A stretch of 64,000 bases of DNA from Bugula neritina (lineage: Eukaryota > Bryozoa > Gymnolaemata > Cheilostomatida > Bugulidae), in the NCBI GenBank assembly GCA_964035545.1, contig OZ037765.1:22328495-22392494 (forward strand), given 5' to 3'. Below are positions 22,381-37,100 of the stretch, piece by piece. The position numbers were made by a program, and so were the translations under genes. Under the pieces are notes generated by a model. The model was not told the origin of the DNA. It saw only the letters and a program-made list of their open reading frames with translations, and did not search any database. The first letter of the stretch is position 1; each line of letters starts with the position of its first letter.

Positions 22381-24430
22381 TAAATATAGGTGAAAAAGTT
22401 TCCTTTCTCATATAATTATGATAATCATAATGAATATGAAAGGCACAGTGGTAGTCATAATCATAAGGTCAAGAGGGAATCCAGCATTCACCGGTTACAA
22501 GTACTTTCTACTAAAAAATGCATATATTGGACAACTCACAAATAATATCTGCTTTCCGGATTTTAAACTCTTATTTGGAATCTCGATTTATCTTCTCAAT
22601 ATGTTTTGGGCTAAGGTACGATCATGCTTGGGTACATGACAACTTATTTATTTCTTACAATAATCTCACACTAATCCATTTTAATATTAATACATAAAGT
22701 GCAATAAATCAATAAGGAACATCAATGATAATCTAAAAAACCTTTGATTTTCAACCAAACAATATTCTATAACCTAAGAACTAAGCAATGCTTCTTTTTT
22801 CGAAAAACCAGTTAAAAGAACTTGAACATTGCAATGTTACTTTTCTTTGAGATACAGCCTTTTTATTGAAAAAGATGCTCATTTCTGGTAGTATGAGTTT
22901 GACCCAACAAAAAATTGTAATTGACATGAAGAATGAAAATTACATGATAATTCGCTATTCTTCAGGAGATATAATTAAGCAAATTTAGGCAGTTGGTGAA
23001 AAAATATGAGGAACGAGTAGAATATATAATTGCATTATAATTTCTATTATACTGGTGGTACAAAATTAATGACTTTGGATCTCCATCTTCTAGCACTTTA
23101 CAAAATAAAAATTAATGTTTTATGGGTTTCATATGCATGTTAGTGAGACTGCCAAATATAAAAACATGATTTTCTTTAATTAAACTGCAATTACATAGAC
23201 CAAAGAACCTTAATTTTTTAACTTTAAAAAGTTGAAAATCATGTAAAAATTTCAGAACTTACTGGTAAAGATCACAATGATGAACATATAAAGAAAGATG
23301 AACACGTGCAAATAATTTACTATATATTTTATGAGGTACTTTATATATTATCTAAACTCTCTTTAGCTTTTAGAAAAGTTCTACGGAGCAGGTTGTCTGC
23401 AACTAAGTAGGTAGGAGGCAAATGCTTCGCTAACTAATCTTAAAACATCAGCAAAGCAGAAGCATATTATTATAAGTTTTATAATGGAAAAATAGTGAAA
23501 GATTATGCAAGGGATGTTGAACATCCTAGCTTCTAGTCTATAATGAAATGCTTTTAGTTTCTTATAATATAGAAATAATAGAATGTTAACTTTCCAAAAA
23601 GGTTGAATCCATGCAGCCAATTATCTTGTGGCTTAAAATTTGTTTGTAATGAAATCTTCCTTTTTGAGCTGATAATACATATCATCACCCTTGAAAAGAT
23701 GAACCTGTTTCAATTTAATTGTTTTAACTAATATAGTTTTGATATAGACATTATGTATTCATTGGCAATCATATATTATTTTGCTTTCAAAAAGCTATAG
23801 CGGTTGGCAATTTTATACTATAATATATACATGTATATAATTGACCATATTACAAAATGGTTTCTGTGTAGTTTTCAATGGGTTCAGTAAATGTAGTTAT
23901 AGGCTCACTTTAATTTCAAAAATAATTTTTAAGAAGCACCCTAAAGGTGTTTGAAGTTAAATATTCATTTTGATTTTAGTAGATTTACAGATTAGCATAC
24001 AAGATTATGATTCATATTTATTCCAATGGTACTTCAAGCCTAGTTTAAATAAAAATAGACAAAGGTGTGAAATCTGTCAATTTATTGCAAATGGAATGCA
24101 TTGAACCATAAATGGACATTGCAGCTTTAAAAATATACAAATTAAGTTTTGAGTATAAAAAGTTGAAACGAAAGCCAAATGATAATACAAATTCTATTGA
24201 TTGTATATTAATGATTGGCTGATAGTGTTTCCAAATACTCACAAAATCAGCTTTTATTTAAAATAAACAAAATCAAGTTACTAATCGATTGCCTATTCAA
24301 CTGCTAGTTGCTAATGTCAAATGCTAGCTAAGCATTTACTGTGTAAAATAATAAAATATCTCGAAGAAAAAAATAATTTACTCTGTATAATACTAGTATA
24401 CTGATCAGCAGGTAATTAATATCGTGATAG
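22381..24430. other. Intergenic DNA downstream of the WAKE gene
   Basis: AT-rich, with only short random frames. It should contain the 3' UTR of the WAKE/ANKFN1 gene just below 24431; no other feature was seen. Confidence 0.45.
24253..24258 (-). terminator. Candidate polyadenylation signal of the WAKE gene
   Basis: AATAAA on the minus strand, about 175 nt after the stop codon. It is the best placed of several such hexamers in this AT-rich DNA, so the assignment is tentative. Confidence 0.3.
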
Positions 24431-25186
24431 TTAAACATCAGCAGTTTCTCCTTGCGTAAGAGCAGCCAATAGATTATCTTTTGTTCGTACAAACAGTTTG
24501 CCTTTGACCCAAGGGTTTTGCAAATGTAACAGCCTGTAGTCATCTCTGAGCACTCTTTCTCTTGGGCCAATCACAGCAACAAGACAGAAATTCTGCAGCT
24601 GTGAGTCAACATAAGTAGGGCCGCCTAATCCTTTCCGAATTACTTCCTTGTTTAGCTGCATAATAACCAAATCGATGACCTCTCGGGAGGTAGTCTTTGG
24701 TGTTACATGCAGCATGACGCTAGTTCCTCTTGTAAGTCCACTCTCATAGGCTGCGTACACTCTTAAAATTCCAGGTTTGGGTTGCTCGTGTATTACAGAC
24801 GCTTTGTTGGAACATTCTTGTTCGGAGTCGTGTCCATTGTTATTATTTGTGTTACTTTGCATTTGTGCTGCCGGGTAGTTAAAAATAGGGAGAGGTTTAT
24901 CGCTTCCAGTGCTGCCTCCTAATGATATTTTATCGCTGTGGTAACCTTCATCCAGGTTCTTGCCCACATAATCTCCAAAACCCTTAGAGTTTGATGATTG
25001 TTCTGCAATAGAGTTACTGAGTTGAGATATTTTCAAGCCAGGAGTTGTCCCATCTCTGCCTCGTGCATATGAAATAGCATCTGCTAACCATCTAGTTGAT
25101 TTCCACACATCTTCAAGTTGATGGTGATATGTTCTAGCAGATTCTACTAGTTTCCTGCTGCTATCTATCTCTTCATTAGAAAAAGC
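24431..25186 (-). CDS. ANKFN1: WAKE exon 21: C-terminal Ras-association (RA) domain and stop
   Basis: Terminal 756-nt exon opened by a TTTTTAG acceptor. A Ser/Asn-rich stretch precedes an RA-type ubiquitin-fold domain near residues 1160-1265: GILRVYAAYESGL, SREVIDLVIMQLNKE, QNFCLVAVIGPRERVLRDD and a final LHLQNPW. RA domains bind Ras or Rap GTPases, though partners for this family are not established. The protein ends GETADV and the stop is TAA. Confidence 0.92.
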   Translation of the reverse strand, partial: AFSNEEIDSSRKLVESARTYHHQLEDVWKSTRWLADAISYARGRDGTTPGLKISQLSNSIAEQSSNSKGFGDYVGKNLDEGYHSDKISLGGSTGSDKPLPIFNYPAAQMQSNTNNNNGHDSEQECSNKASVIHEQPKPGILRVYAAYESGLTRGTSVMLHVTPKTTSREVIDLVIMQLNKEVIRKGLGGPTYVDSQLQNFCLVAVIGPRERVLRDDYRLLHLQNPWVKGKLFVRTKDNLLAALTQGETADV

Positions 25187-28100
25187 CTAAAAATTAAACA
25201 TATAAATATTTTTGCTTGCAGTACATAATTGTCTAGTCTACCATCAGTTTTCATAAAACATGACACATTTTATTTCAAGCATACTAAAAGTGGTTTATCA
25301 AGTACAGAGTTGAAGCTCATAGCGTTAAATGAAGTGAATACATACCTCTCTCTGAAGCTGCTGAGCCAGAACAAGCTGAGAGTCTATCAAACATGCCGAC
25401 TTGCAGAACTCACTAATGAACTCTCCCTGGTACGTCTGCAGGTGTATCATCTCAAAGGCTCTGATAGGTATTTCCATATACTCTGAGCTGGAGCCAGAGG
25501 CAGCTGCTGAATCTACAAGACAATACAAATAATTATTTACATAATAATGTATAATAATAATTTGTGTATAGTATAATAATGATAATAAGAGTATAGTGAT
25601 TTATATTATATATAACTCATGCAAGTTCATAGTCACTATCCCTTTGAGAACCCAATACTAATGGAAAGGTCTTTTTAAGGCAGGCTAAAAACTTGGTTTT
25701 CTATTGTGGCACATGAGCAACTATGACTGGATGCTTTTCCTAACATTACTGCCAGTGTTCGGGAACCACTGACCTCGTGTTTACTAGGCCAGAGCTCTAA
25801 CCACTACAGCACAGCTGCTCCAAGTTTATATTATATACCTGTTAATATCACATGTTAAAAAACACACTACACAGTACACATATGACCGCATGATGCTTAT
25901 TAATGCTTGTGTATATGTCACCCATTGTTACAAACTAAAATGCTGTTTTACTAGCAGACATCTTTAGGTTCGAGACCATTTTATTTTTTAAAAAGATAAC
26001 CTACCATTAGCCTGAGTCTTGACATTACACACCAGCTCTCTGGGGGGCATAAGTAAGAGAAATGATACAGCCTCAGAGAATTCTAGCACTTCCACATCAT
26101 ACACACGGTGATCACCAAGTTGCTGAGGTGAAAGTTCTAAGAAAGAATAAAATAATCCTAATATGTAAACAAAATTATATAATAAAAATTATAGTTTAAC
26201 ATTGATTCAATGTTTCAAAGCTTATTATTACACATAAATGTTTCAGCAACCTGCTTCCCAAATTTTCTGCTAACTCAGCTTGAAAAGTTTTCAATGCCAA
26301 AAAATTTATAAAAAAACTTTTTTATGTATGTCTAACAGGTGACAAAAAATATTTAAAACAGAAAAATTTACCTAATTTATTCGCCAACTTCTTCACAGAT
26401 TTGACCAACTGTTTTTTAAAGAGGAGTACATCAGGTGAATCTGGTTTAACTTTGCCACGAGAAAGATCAAGTATAGATTTCCACTCAGGCCTTGAGACAT
26501 TGGGACAGTCTCGGATCTTGATATATGGCAACACACTGGGGTTGCTTTCCGGAGCAAGCACTCTCACCGACTCTGTGTTAAACTTTATGTTCAGGTAGCC
26601 CAAGTATAATCCTTTAGACAGCGGTTTCCTGCTCACTTGGTTGAAAAAAATCATCTCCTACAAAAAAGCAGCATATTTTAAACTTGTTCCAAAAAATTAA
26701 AAAAAAAATCAAATGTTAATTTATAAGCTATAATGCTATGGTTATATATGTAAAATTATGCAAAAATATTTGTATATTGTGTATAGGAATTTAAAATGTT
26801 GCTTTGACATGACCGGTCAGTTTATCACTTGTACTTATAATATTGATTCACAGTATTTCTGTCAACACTAGAATTTTACAGGACATATCAGATCGAACAA
26901 GTTGTACCCTGTTTAATATAACTTGATAGTAGTCTACCAAAGGCGAGATTTATCAATTTCATTGAACTGTGACACTTACGTTGAGCATAGATAGTAGAGG
27001 GTCAGAAGGCTGAGAATTTTTCATGAGTTTGTTATGGGATTGCCATTTCACAGCACTGGTGATGTTTCCCATTTGCTTTGGGTCAGTCATGTGGTTTACA
27101 ACTGCTATTACTGCACTGCCATTGCCATCATAAATTGGTTTATAAAACAAGTGGCCCAGTTCTTGCATGCCGATCAACTCCTAAATAGACAAACATATTC
27201 ACTCTGCTACATGTAAATTAGCTATTAGCATTACATCACCTGAGTATGATCATAGAGGAAAACTTAGTACAGCACCAAAAGGTGGGGTTGAGTCATTATG
27301 ACTTGAATTAACATTGGAATTTTGCATAGAATTCTAATGACTAACTCTGAGCATTGGCTTAACAAAGATTCAAGTTGATAGGTGAATGATATTAAAAAGG
27401 TGCTCATTATCTTCACCATAAAGAAAGGATAGCCAGTGCTAATAACAATGATCAAATTCTTTTGTTAGGTTTTTAAAAAATATAGATAATATCTCTAACC
27501 TGCATCTGAAGGACAGCTGTGAGCAATTGATTTTTAAGCTGCATGCTGCTCAACTCCAACTTCTCCAAGTCCTGTTTCACTTGTCTAGCCGTGTCCCAGG
27601 ATGATGTCAACACTTTCATTAGCCAATCAAATTCCGACTGCAAAGAATGGCTATTATAGTTCTCGTCCACTTCAATGATGGGGAGGTTGTCCTCTGTCGT
27701 TACCAAGACTTTATCTTCGTTGAAGCAGATAGACACCAAATAAACGCCCCTAGTGTGGTAAAACAATTGGATATAGAATTCATTGTTAGCCTCCCTTATT
27801 TTGTACAGTATTTAATGTCTGTAAAAATATGAAGCCTATTCCATTAGTTTTTATACAGTGTGAAAATTGGATTTAAATATAAACTCACCTCTTGAGACTT
27901 TTTTGAAACTTAAAAGATGATGAGAAGAGCCCCCTCAACCCCCTCCGAGAAGACTTCCTGTTGCTTGGTGGAGACTCCATGCACTGCTGACCATTACTGG
28001 GAGACGAGTCTTCGCTAGGATCATGTGCAGGATTTCTACTCTTTTTAAAGTTAGTTATAATTTGATTTAATTTATGAAGTTTGAAGCTGTTTGCTCTGGA

Positions 28101-31100
28101 CTCTAAGTTTTCAGCACCTCGCCAACCTAAAATCATTATCAGTTTTACCTGAAAAGTCTGTTCAATCATGAAACAGTTTTGTAGCATCAAGTGTATTAAC
28201 TTTACCTATTTTATTATAGCTTCTGCTTATAGCATCTCATGCGAGTTTAGCAGATTAGCAAGACAGGATGTCAAATATTTGTTTGCATTATTAAACAAAT
28301 TATCTGTTGGGAAGGGATGTTTAACAAGCATTGATTTGCATGCTAATATATCTCCACACTGACTGATCAACATCAGTTTCATAAAAGAGATCAATACAAC
28401 AACTGGTACCTACACTATAAGCTGATCAAATTTCCAGAAACTGTAGACAATGCTTTAAATTTACAACAAAACCTGCTAGGAGCAATGTTAAGGCAATACA
28501 TTTTGTGGACGGTAAACCAAGGTGGGCAAGTTGCTAGTATAATAAAACAATAGTAAGCTGCAAATTCAAATAAGGGTTGGTAAGCATTGGAGTCACCTGT
28601 CTTAAAAGTGAATGAAATTTCAAGTCAAAACCTCACGACACATTACCTTTCAACAATACATTTCACTGATTACGATCAGGAATTTACTTTGTACAAAAAC
28701 ATGTTTACTTGTCCTATTATAAAAAGACATTGTAGTTTCCAATAGTGAATATTTTTTCTCATATATTATATGATGCATATTAATTGCCCAAATCTGTTGC
28801 CCCCAGTGGTCTTTTGTAATAAGAAAATGGTTCATTGAGTAACATAAGTTATTTGAAGATAAGAATCTCAAATGTTTGTGTTTGAGCAGAGTTGAAATGT
28901 CCAACATTTTCATCATTTTATAAAAGTTTATGGCACTGAGCCAAGTTTCTTCCAAAACTTACTAGATGGAATAGCATAAAGTGGATCAGAATAAGCTGGC
29001 CGGCCAAATCCTTTCACATTCCAAGCGGTCACTCGGACAAAATAGGGTGTACCACACTCTAAACCAGTTATATTGTGATGAAGATTATGCATTTCATTAA
29101 TTATTACTTCTCCAGCCAACGGTCTAAAGTTCTGAGCTTGGCTCCATTCAACTAAAAGTATTAAAATGTTAGTGTAAGTTTCATAGTAACTGGAATATAT
29201 CTAATTTAAATTGAATTGTGACAATAAAAAGCTTTACCTAACGTGTAATTTGTCCAAAGTGACCCAAAACACTCAATATTTAGATGCTGTATGGTACATA
29301 ATTTACTGGTTTTGCAAGTGTTTTCTGTAGAGAAGCTACGTACCCTTGTATCTAGAAACAATGGCGCTGTTATTCTCTTCTGGAGTATCGAACCCAACAG
29401 AGATAGAAGAGTCACTGGTCACAGATAACTTTACATTCTGAGGTTGGCCTGGAAGCCCTGGAGGAAACAGCAGTTATATGTTTAGATATAATCTTGATAA
29501 ACCACATGACAGAAGTTACAGTTGGAAAACTGAAAACAATTGAAGACATCCACCAATCACTCAAACATTATGAGTATTACAGATGACAATCCTTTGTGTG
29601 AGTCTCCTAATTAACATCAGACAAAAATATCACATGTCAATGTAAATCTGTCTTGAATGTTAATGCAAATAACAGAAGAGGCTAGAAATAAATATTAGTA
29701 CCAGTTTGTATATTATAATGATGTATTGCACTATGTGCTGTCTATTTTGTAATTCAAATTTATAGAAGTTCTTGGTAAATAACTGTTTTTCTTTGATCCT
29801 GTTTTAATCCAGACTATTAAGTTGCAATAACTAAGTAGCAATCAACAAAGCTAAAGATGAATTATATCTATTACCGTATTTATGTAGCAAATTAACAATT
29901 TAATTTGTTATTAACAAGTCTGTCAAAATTACATAAATCATTGATAGAGTAAATATAAATAAATTTATGACCAGCTGAGTTGTCAACTAAATAATTGGAT
30001 TGTTACATAAGAGCAGAAGCCTCTAGAGCTGCTCCTGTGCTAATTGGTGTTTATGTGAATTTAATAACTTTGATTATAGTCAGAGTGATGCTTACCAGTT
30101 TCATCATATCCAGATCTCATTCTTCTAAAGAGCCTATGCTTGAACTCCCATTGACTAATTTTTTTCTCATCCTACAAAATATTTTTTCTCTACTTGTAGT
30201 CATTGAAGTGAGCAAATTAGAATAGTGAATAGTAAATTATGATAATTGGGCTATGCTCTTACCTTAGAAAAGACCTCAGATTAAAAAATTGCAACTAGTT
30301 ATTAAAATAAGACAAACAAAGTTTGTAGTATTCCGATGAAGCCCAATTGAAGTGATTTTGGATTTCTCACAAGTAGGGTTTGGGCTCACTCTTATCTGGA
30401 ATGGTGTGATGTACTGATTGCATAGTCGTAATTCTTGCTGCTTTTATGAGAGGCAGCCATTATTAGTAATTTAAAAACTATCTGTACATGGCATATTAAC
30501 CTATTTTATATTTTCCATTGTGTAACAGCTCATCTATCTAAAAATTATTTGAGTAACTACACTCAATTCCTAGTTCATAGGCACACTACAGCCACACAAC
30601 CTAAACTTTGATTAGATTTGAAGCCAACATTTGATAGCACAGAATAAGTATACTTCACTGAAATAGACATCACTAGTTGATATTCTGCATAGCGCTATCT
30701 ATTTGAGCTGAAAATGAATGTTTGTCATGCCAAGTGCCATTGGAAACGAAGCAGAGTTTTAAAATCACAAAAGGTAATCAACGAAAGAGATAATTCTTAA
30801 GCTGCAAATATATGAGCAATCAAAAGATGCATAGAGACAACTTACTAAACATTAAACTCAATTAAATTCAATAGTTTGAAATTGCCCATTTCAGCTTGCT
30901 TCTGTAACTTTATGTACAACATTGCCAACTCCAAACTATTTGCAATAATATATTATATAATGTCATTAAGTAGAGAATGAAATCTGAAACCAGATTCATT
31001 TTATAAGAGATAGCCAAATATAAAAGAATATTAGATGACCAAAGTCCAAAGACATTACTGTATTGGAATAATACAGATTAGATGTACAGTAAGAATAATA

Positions 31101-34100
31101 CAAACTCCACAATTTTGAATTTGAGAGATAAACTGTTATATAATCATCTTACAGTTTCAGTTTTCACAGACGAAAATTATGTAGAATTGTCAGATTTTAA
31201 CAAAACTACTAGCAAGTATTTAAATTTAATTAAAAAACTGCTTTCCAACCAAAAATTGTTATATAATAATTTTATTGTTTAAAAATAGCCTTTTATAACA
31301 CAAAAGGAAGTTGAAATCTTTAAAATAACAATGAAATTGCTACTGTATTGTTATTCTATAAGAAAAACTAAAGTTGGGCACATATCTGCAACAGTAATAA
31401 ACTAACTTGTAAACTTGCAATATTAACTAAGCTACTAACTTCTAAATCATACCTTGTAGGTCTTGTACAGGTTGAATATATTAGATTTTTGTGATTTTGA
31501 TGTCATTTTTCACAACATACTCCTAAATCCCTCTAGATTGTCACTAGTCCGAAGACATTAGATTGAATACTGATAGAATTGCTTATGTTAGCTTTATGTG
31601 TGAGATGATTATAATATTATTTTGTGACACTTCATCTAATTGGCCAATGAAATCTCAGTTACTCAATCTCACAAAGCCTTCGAGCCCATATAATGCTTAC
31701 TAGAATGTTAAGAATAAACACCAGCTCGTGCAAAATACATCATTGTTGGAGCATGTTGATTAAAAACCAAATGTAAACAGAAAATTCAATTAAATCATAT
31801 GCCAATTATAATATGAATACTATTTCAAAGGAAAGATACAGTATATTTCAGTGAGGTGCATAGAAATTAAATCACTAGAAAAATGTTAGCAAGTGGAATC
31901 ATCTATTCATTGTTTCAAGTGCATAGTAGCTTGATACAAGAACAGGTAAACACCTTCTCTGCTTTCAACAATACAATTTCAACAGAAATGCAACTAGTTT
32001 GAAAATACAACAGAAGCCCCACAACTTTAGCTGCTCAACTTCAATAGACCCCTAATTAGTCTATTCCCAATTTGCATGCATACGCACTGTCAGGGAATTC
32101 AGTCTCTATATTTCAAAATACTGCTAAATGATACTTTATGTATTTTAATTATGTTTGATTTTCCTTGGGGCAAAACTTTTCAAAAGTCCAATTAATTAAA
32201 TATTCAAATGTCTATAGTATTTATACTGTTTTTCATAATTAATTGAAACTTTTTAATAGATATAGATTTTGCTTGGTCTAGGCCAGATAAGGACAATCTT
32301 ATAGCCATAAGGGCCATGCAAAAAGTTTCTGTTGTGTTTATTAACTACAAGGTATTACATGTGTGGGGTTTAACAGAGAGCTTATCCTTATACACTAATC
32401 AATAAATTTACAGTAAAATAAGGTACCACCATGTATAGCAGTATCTTGGACTAAAGGTACGTGTATTGCCAGTCTACAATGGTTTGGTAAAATAAGTAGC
32501 AATAGAGTTAGGGCCAACGTAAAAACAGCAGTATTTTAACATGTTTTAATTATAAGAAAAGCAATTTTTTTCTCAGGATGTATTAGCTGGAACTAATGCT
32601 ATATAAAAAGCTAAAAAAAACTTTCTTTCCGAGGATCTTTGCTGGCATTATTTATGTAAAAGTCTGTTTCAATTACTTTGAGATAAACTAGATAAACTGG
32701 AATTTTCTTCTGCTATCATTAATATAACCCTATCATTATATAAGATCAGTGTCATTATTTTTCTCAGTAGAGTAGCACATATAAATATAATTTTATCTTT
32801 AATTGCGGAACTCTTAGCGAGAAAAGGTATTTCAAATGGAGCCTAAATCAAAACCCTTTCATGATTTAACATTCTCTGAAATTGAAAAAAAGTCAAAAGA
32901 TACAGATTAACTTTAGTTTTTAGGAAACATAATGAGTTATATGTAAATTTTCATGAAATAATTTGATGTAAGTTTTAAGCAGAGCCAATCTTCTCATGTG
33001 TCGCCCAATTAGCCTACCAATAGATGGCTAGTGTGCGTATAGTAAATAAAATATGTTACAGTCATAGTAAATACAATGTTACACGAAATTCAATATCTAA
33101 TCATGTATCAGCTATTAATATATTTTCTATACACACAAAAATGTCAAAATTTATAAACCAGAATTTTGCTGTTGTGTATTAAAACAGACATGCATAGAAC
33201 TATTTTGCAATAACCTGTATTCTCAATGCCTCATGGCGGCCTAAAAGTGTGACTGTCATGAATACAACTTTAGGAACATACTCAATACTCAATGACACAA
33301 TCATCACTACCTTATGCAATGCACTAGTTGCACTAAATGCATTATTGGTGATTAATTGGTCTGAACAAAAGTGACAATCCTTGGTTCACTTTAGGATGGC
33401 TATTTGGTACTGTCAATTTAATTTACACTTTTAAACTAAAAACAAAGAGACTTTTAATCATCACAGGAAACTCTAAATTTTTCAGGTAATTAATTTATTC
33501 CATACTAAAGTTACCTTCACCAAAAAATCAATAAGTTATTTTTAAAATAAATCTAGCTTGCGCGTGATTGGCTAAGAATAAAACAACCCTTCAGCTGGGG
33601 TTTAATGATTCTTTCAAAGAGATTCCTAAGGGTGAAGAATTGCATTTTTAGCAGTTAATCTGCATAATACACAATCTACTATATGTATATATTTCCTAAA
33701 GAAGATTCATAGATTAAGTGGAACATCACAAATAATGTTGTTTTTGGTCTATATGGGCACCCTGAACTCTTGATCACATAAATTACATGAGTTAACAAAA
33801 TCAAAACAAACCTAAGACCTTAGATTAAACATAAATCTATTAGCACTCAACAACAGATTTCACATGTGGATTGAATTTACTACACCAAGTTTAATACAAC
33901 GATGACTCACCTTATTGCTGTTCCCTGCTGCCGCCTTCAGTCGAGTCAGCTGCCTCTCTGCCACACCAAGCCACTTCTCCAACATGCTCAGTACGTTCTG
34001 CTCTCGTAACTCAGCTGTAAAGACAAAAGTAATGTCATGTAAAAACTATAAGTTTATGTTAGCTTACAGTCTATGAAGTGTACATTTAAGATGACAATTT

Positions 34101-37100
34101 GTAAGCGTTTCTTCCATATTACATAATCTTCCACTCCTGTGTACCAGAACAATCTAGATTCAGAGAGATTGCAGTGCAACTACACTCAACGATGTCCACT
34201 AAGCTATTTTATTTTCCATTTGCTGCAAAAGCACTTTTGTAAATCAACCATGTGTAAGAAAAATGAATTCTGCAATTTTTCTTTTATATCAGATTACTCT
34301 CTGTCTTATAATGTATGGAAGCACAATGTTATCACATAATTTCCACATCTGAGTTACAACGAATTGAAGTATTAAGTGCTTGTTGTTGACTTTACTGGTA
34401 ATATTTACCTGACACCATTAAGTCTTTTTAACATGATTTCAGGTGAAAATTTTAGTGGGCATTTTAATTTAGATGCTTTGAAACTGTCAAACTGACAAAA
34501 GAGAGGTGGAGCATTTTGTGTCTAGGCTGTAAGAAGTTTAATTTTAACATAACAAATTTTCAGATCTGAAGTGTTGGAATTAATTTTCTACTTAACGGAG
34601 CCAGTAGATCAAATACATATAGTGTTAATTATTAAATTAGATTTAAATTGTTGCAAGTAAAGATTCAGTGACTTCAAAACTCAAAAGCAATCATAATACA
34701 TAATACTATACAATCTACTCTTTGATAGTTACATTGAGCTCTTTTTTAGGGATTAAAGTTCAGTCTTACATATACCAACTATAACGATATATATTCAAAG
34801 TTCAAGGCAATATTGCTGGAAATTTCAAAATTTACATGTGTACTAAACATGCAATATGTGTTCCCAGGTGTAGGGAAACATAGGAAACATATTGCACACA
34901 ATTATGGAGATGGTATGCTAAACAGCAGATAATTATAATTAATAAATCACACTTTGTAACAAAAGCCAACTTTATGACCATATAGTGGGTGTAGAGCTTA
35001 AAAGGAAACATGGGCTGGGCCACAGTCACACAGTTCATCAACTGGGTTTGGTACCGAACTGTATAGCATGATATCTATTTCAAAGAATCAATGGTGATGT
35101 CATGAGGGCACTTAAATTTATTTGGGCTATACCACCATGAAAAACCCTTCAAACCAAGATTCAAACACATGAGCTCTTTGTAACATTATATATGCACATA
35201 CCTAAAAACTTTGTGCTGGCTCCATATTTCTGTAAAGTTTTGACCATAGAAATATTATTAGTGAGTACTGCTACATCCAGAGCTGTAAGTCCTTCGCTAT
35301 TTACACTAAAATGAAAAACTTTATTGTAAACTTCATACCTCCAATAGGTAATATTGCATTAGTAACCATATGTCCTGATTCAATGGTGTTTGATGAGTTA
35401 AAGAAAATCAATTATTCTGTGTTTTTGGCCACATAGCATTTTTTTATTGTTAGGAAACGGAGTCTACTCAAAATAAATATATGAGCATTGAAAATGAAAT
35501 TAATATTATAAGAGAACAAAAATGTCTCTTGAATGTTTTATATAAGATTAAATAATACTCTAGTAACTTTTTAGTTCTAGAAGTTCTTGTTTGTTAGATT
35601 CTTTGTTTATAAAAATCAGTAAATTGGAACCTTTAAATAATGATGAAAAAAGTGTTTGGTTCTAAAATACTTTTAAAATAAAAAGAAATTCCAAAAAAGT
35701 ATTGTCTTATGATAATTTACAAAAGTTTTAGTATAAGTAAAGCAACTGTATGGGTCAAAACCTATTTTGTTTTTACCCGAAAGAACAATTCATATAGATG
35801 TTAGTTTAAAGTGATGAAAATGGTTATTTAACAATACAACTTTTTCATAAACAGGGTAAGTTTGTAAATTATACATTATCATCTCTAAAAACTGTTTTGA
35901 AAATAAATAATTTAATAAAACTATGGCATTGTCATAATGGAAGTAAAAAGAAGCATTTGTTATCTTGAAGCTTACCTATTGACACAAGATTTGTCTACAT
36001 TCAATAGGTGTCCAAGTTGTTCTGTGTCAGAGCTTTCAACAGCATTCAGATACGCTGTAACAATAACAACTTGCATGTACTTACTAGTACTACTTCATTG
36101 AAACCAGCTCACTGAGGGTAGCAAACAAATAACCAACATAAATATTATTAACAAAATATTTGTTGAGCCTGAGTCTTTCTGACTACTGCAATAAAGTATT
36201 ACAATTTCAATCAGTATTTATAATATTATAATTATGTTAAATTAAATATATTTATAAATATTTTAACATATAACAACTTATGTAGGTTTTTGAAATGTTG
36301 ATATAGTAAAGAATTAAGACTTAGGTAATACAGTAAAAGAAACATTAGGGTGTTTGCTTATTAAATGTACCATTGAGATGAGCATTCTTTTCAGTCATTT
36401 TGTTTTTCTTATCTACTTTCCGATCATGATCAGCTGATCCATGAAAACTTCCTTTTCTAATGACTAAAAACAATAAACAGTGTTAGGCTAATTCTCATAA
36501 TTAATAAGGGTTCTGGGAGTAATTTTTAAAGTTCTGCAAGTTTTAAGTTTGTAAAGAGTTGTCTACAACTACATATATTCTTAATAAGATAACTCCAAAA
36601 AGTTTGCAACTTTTCATAACTAAAATACTAATATTCTAGCAGTTCTATGTAACTAACATAAGTCTTAGATTCAAAAGCTGAAAATTTTTAGGAGAAATTG
36701 GGAAAAGCTTATGTTCTAGATAAAAAATGTAACAAATTCTCTTTCGAGAATTTCAACCTTCCCCAAACCAAAATCTATAAAGAAAATTAAAAAGCTTAGG
36801 CTATTGGAATTTCTCCACTGCTGCAGCTAAATGTCTAAAGTCACAATCGAAAGCATTCGAAGCATCATGCTGCACTTACAGGCGAATCTTCTGGAAGTAG
36901 TGACAGGAGATGGTGGTTTTACAGACTCGGTCTTACAGTTTGGAACTGAGGATTGACTAGAAAGCAGTGGGGTGCTCTTGGATGTATGGAGTTGAGGCTT
37001 ACGCTGGCTTTTCGTTTTTGGCTGTTGAACCGACAGCTTAATTTTGGGAATGTGAGGAAGATCAACTGTGTCTTCGGCTAATTTGACGATTCCATTCAGT

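Noticed and set aside
24431-24451. C-terminal TADV of the WAKE protein as a PDZ ligand
   Set aside because: Class I ligands need Ser or Thr at position -2; here it is Ala, with Thr at -3.
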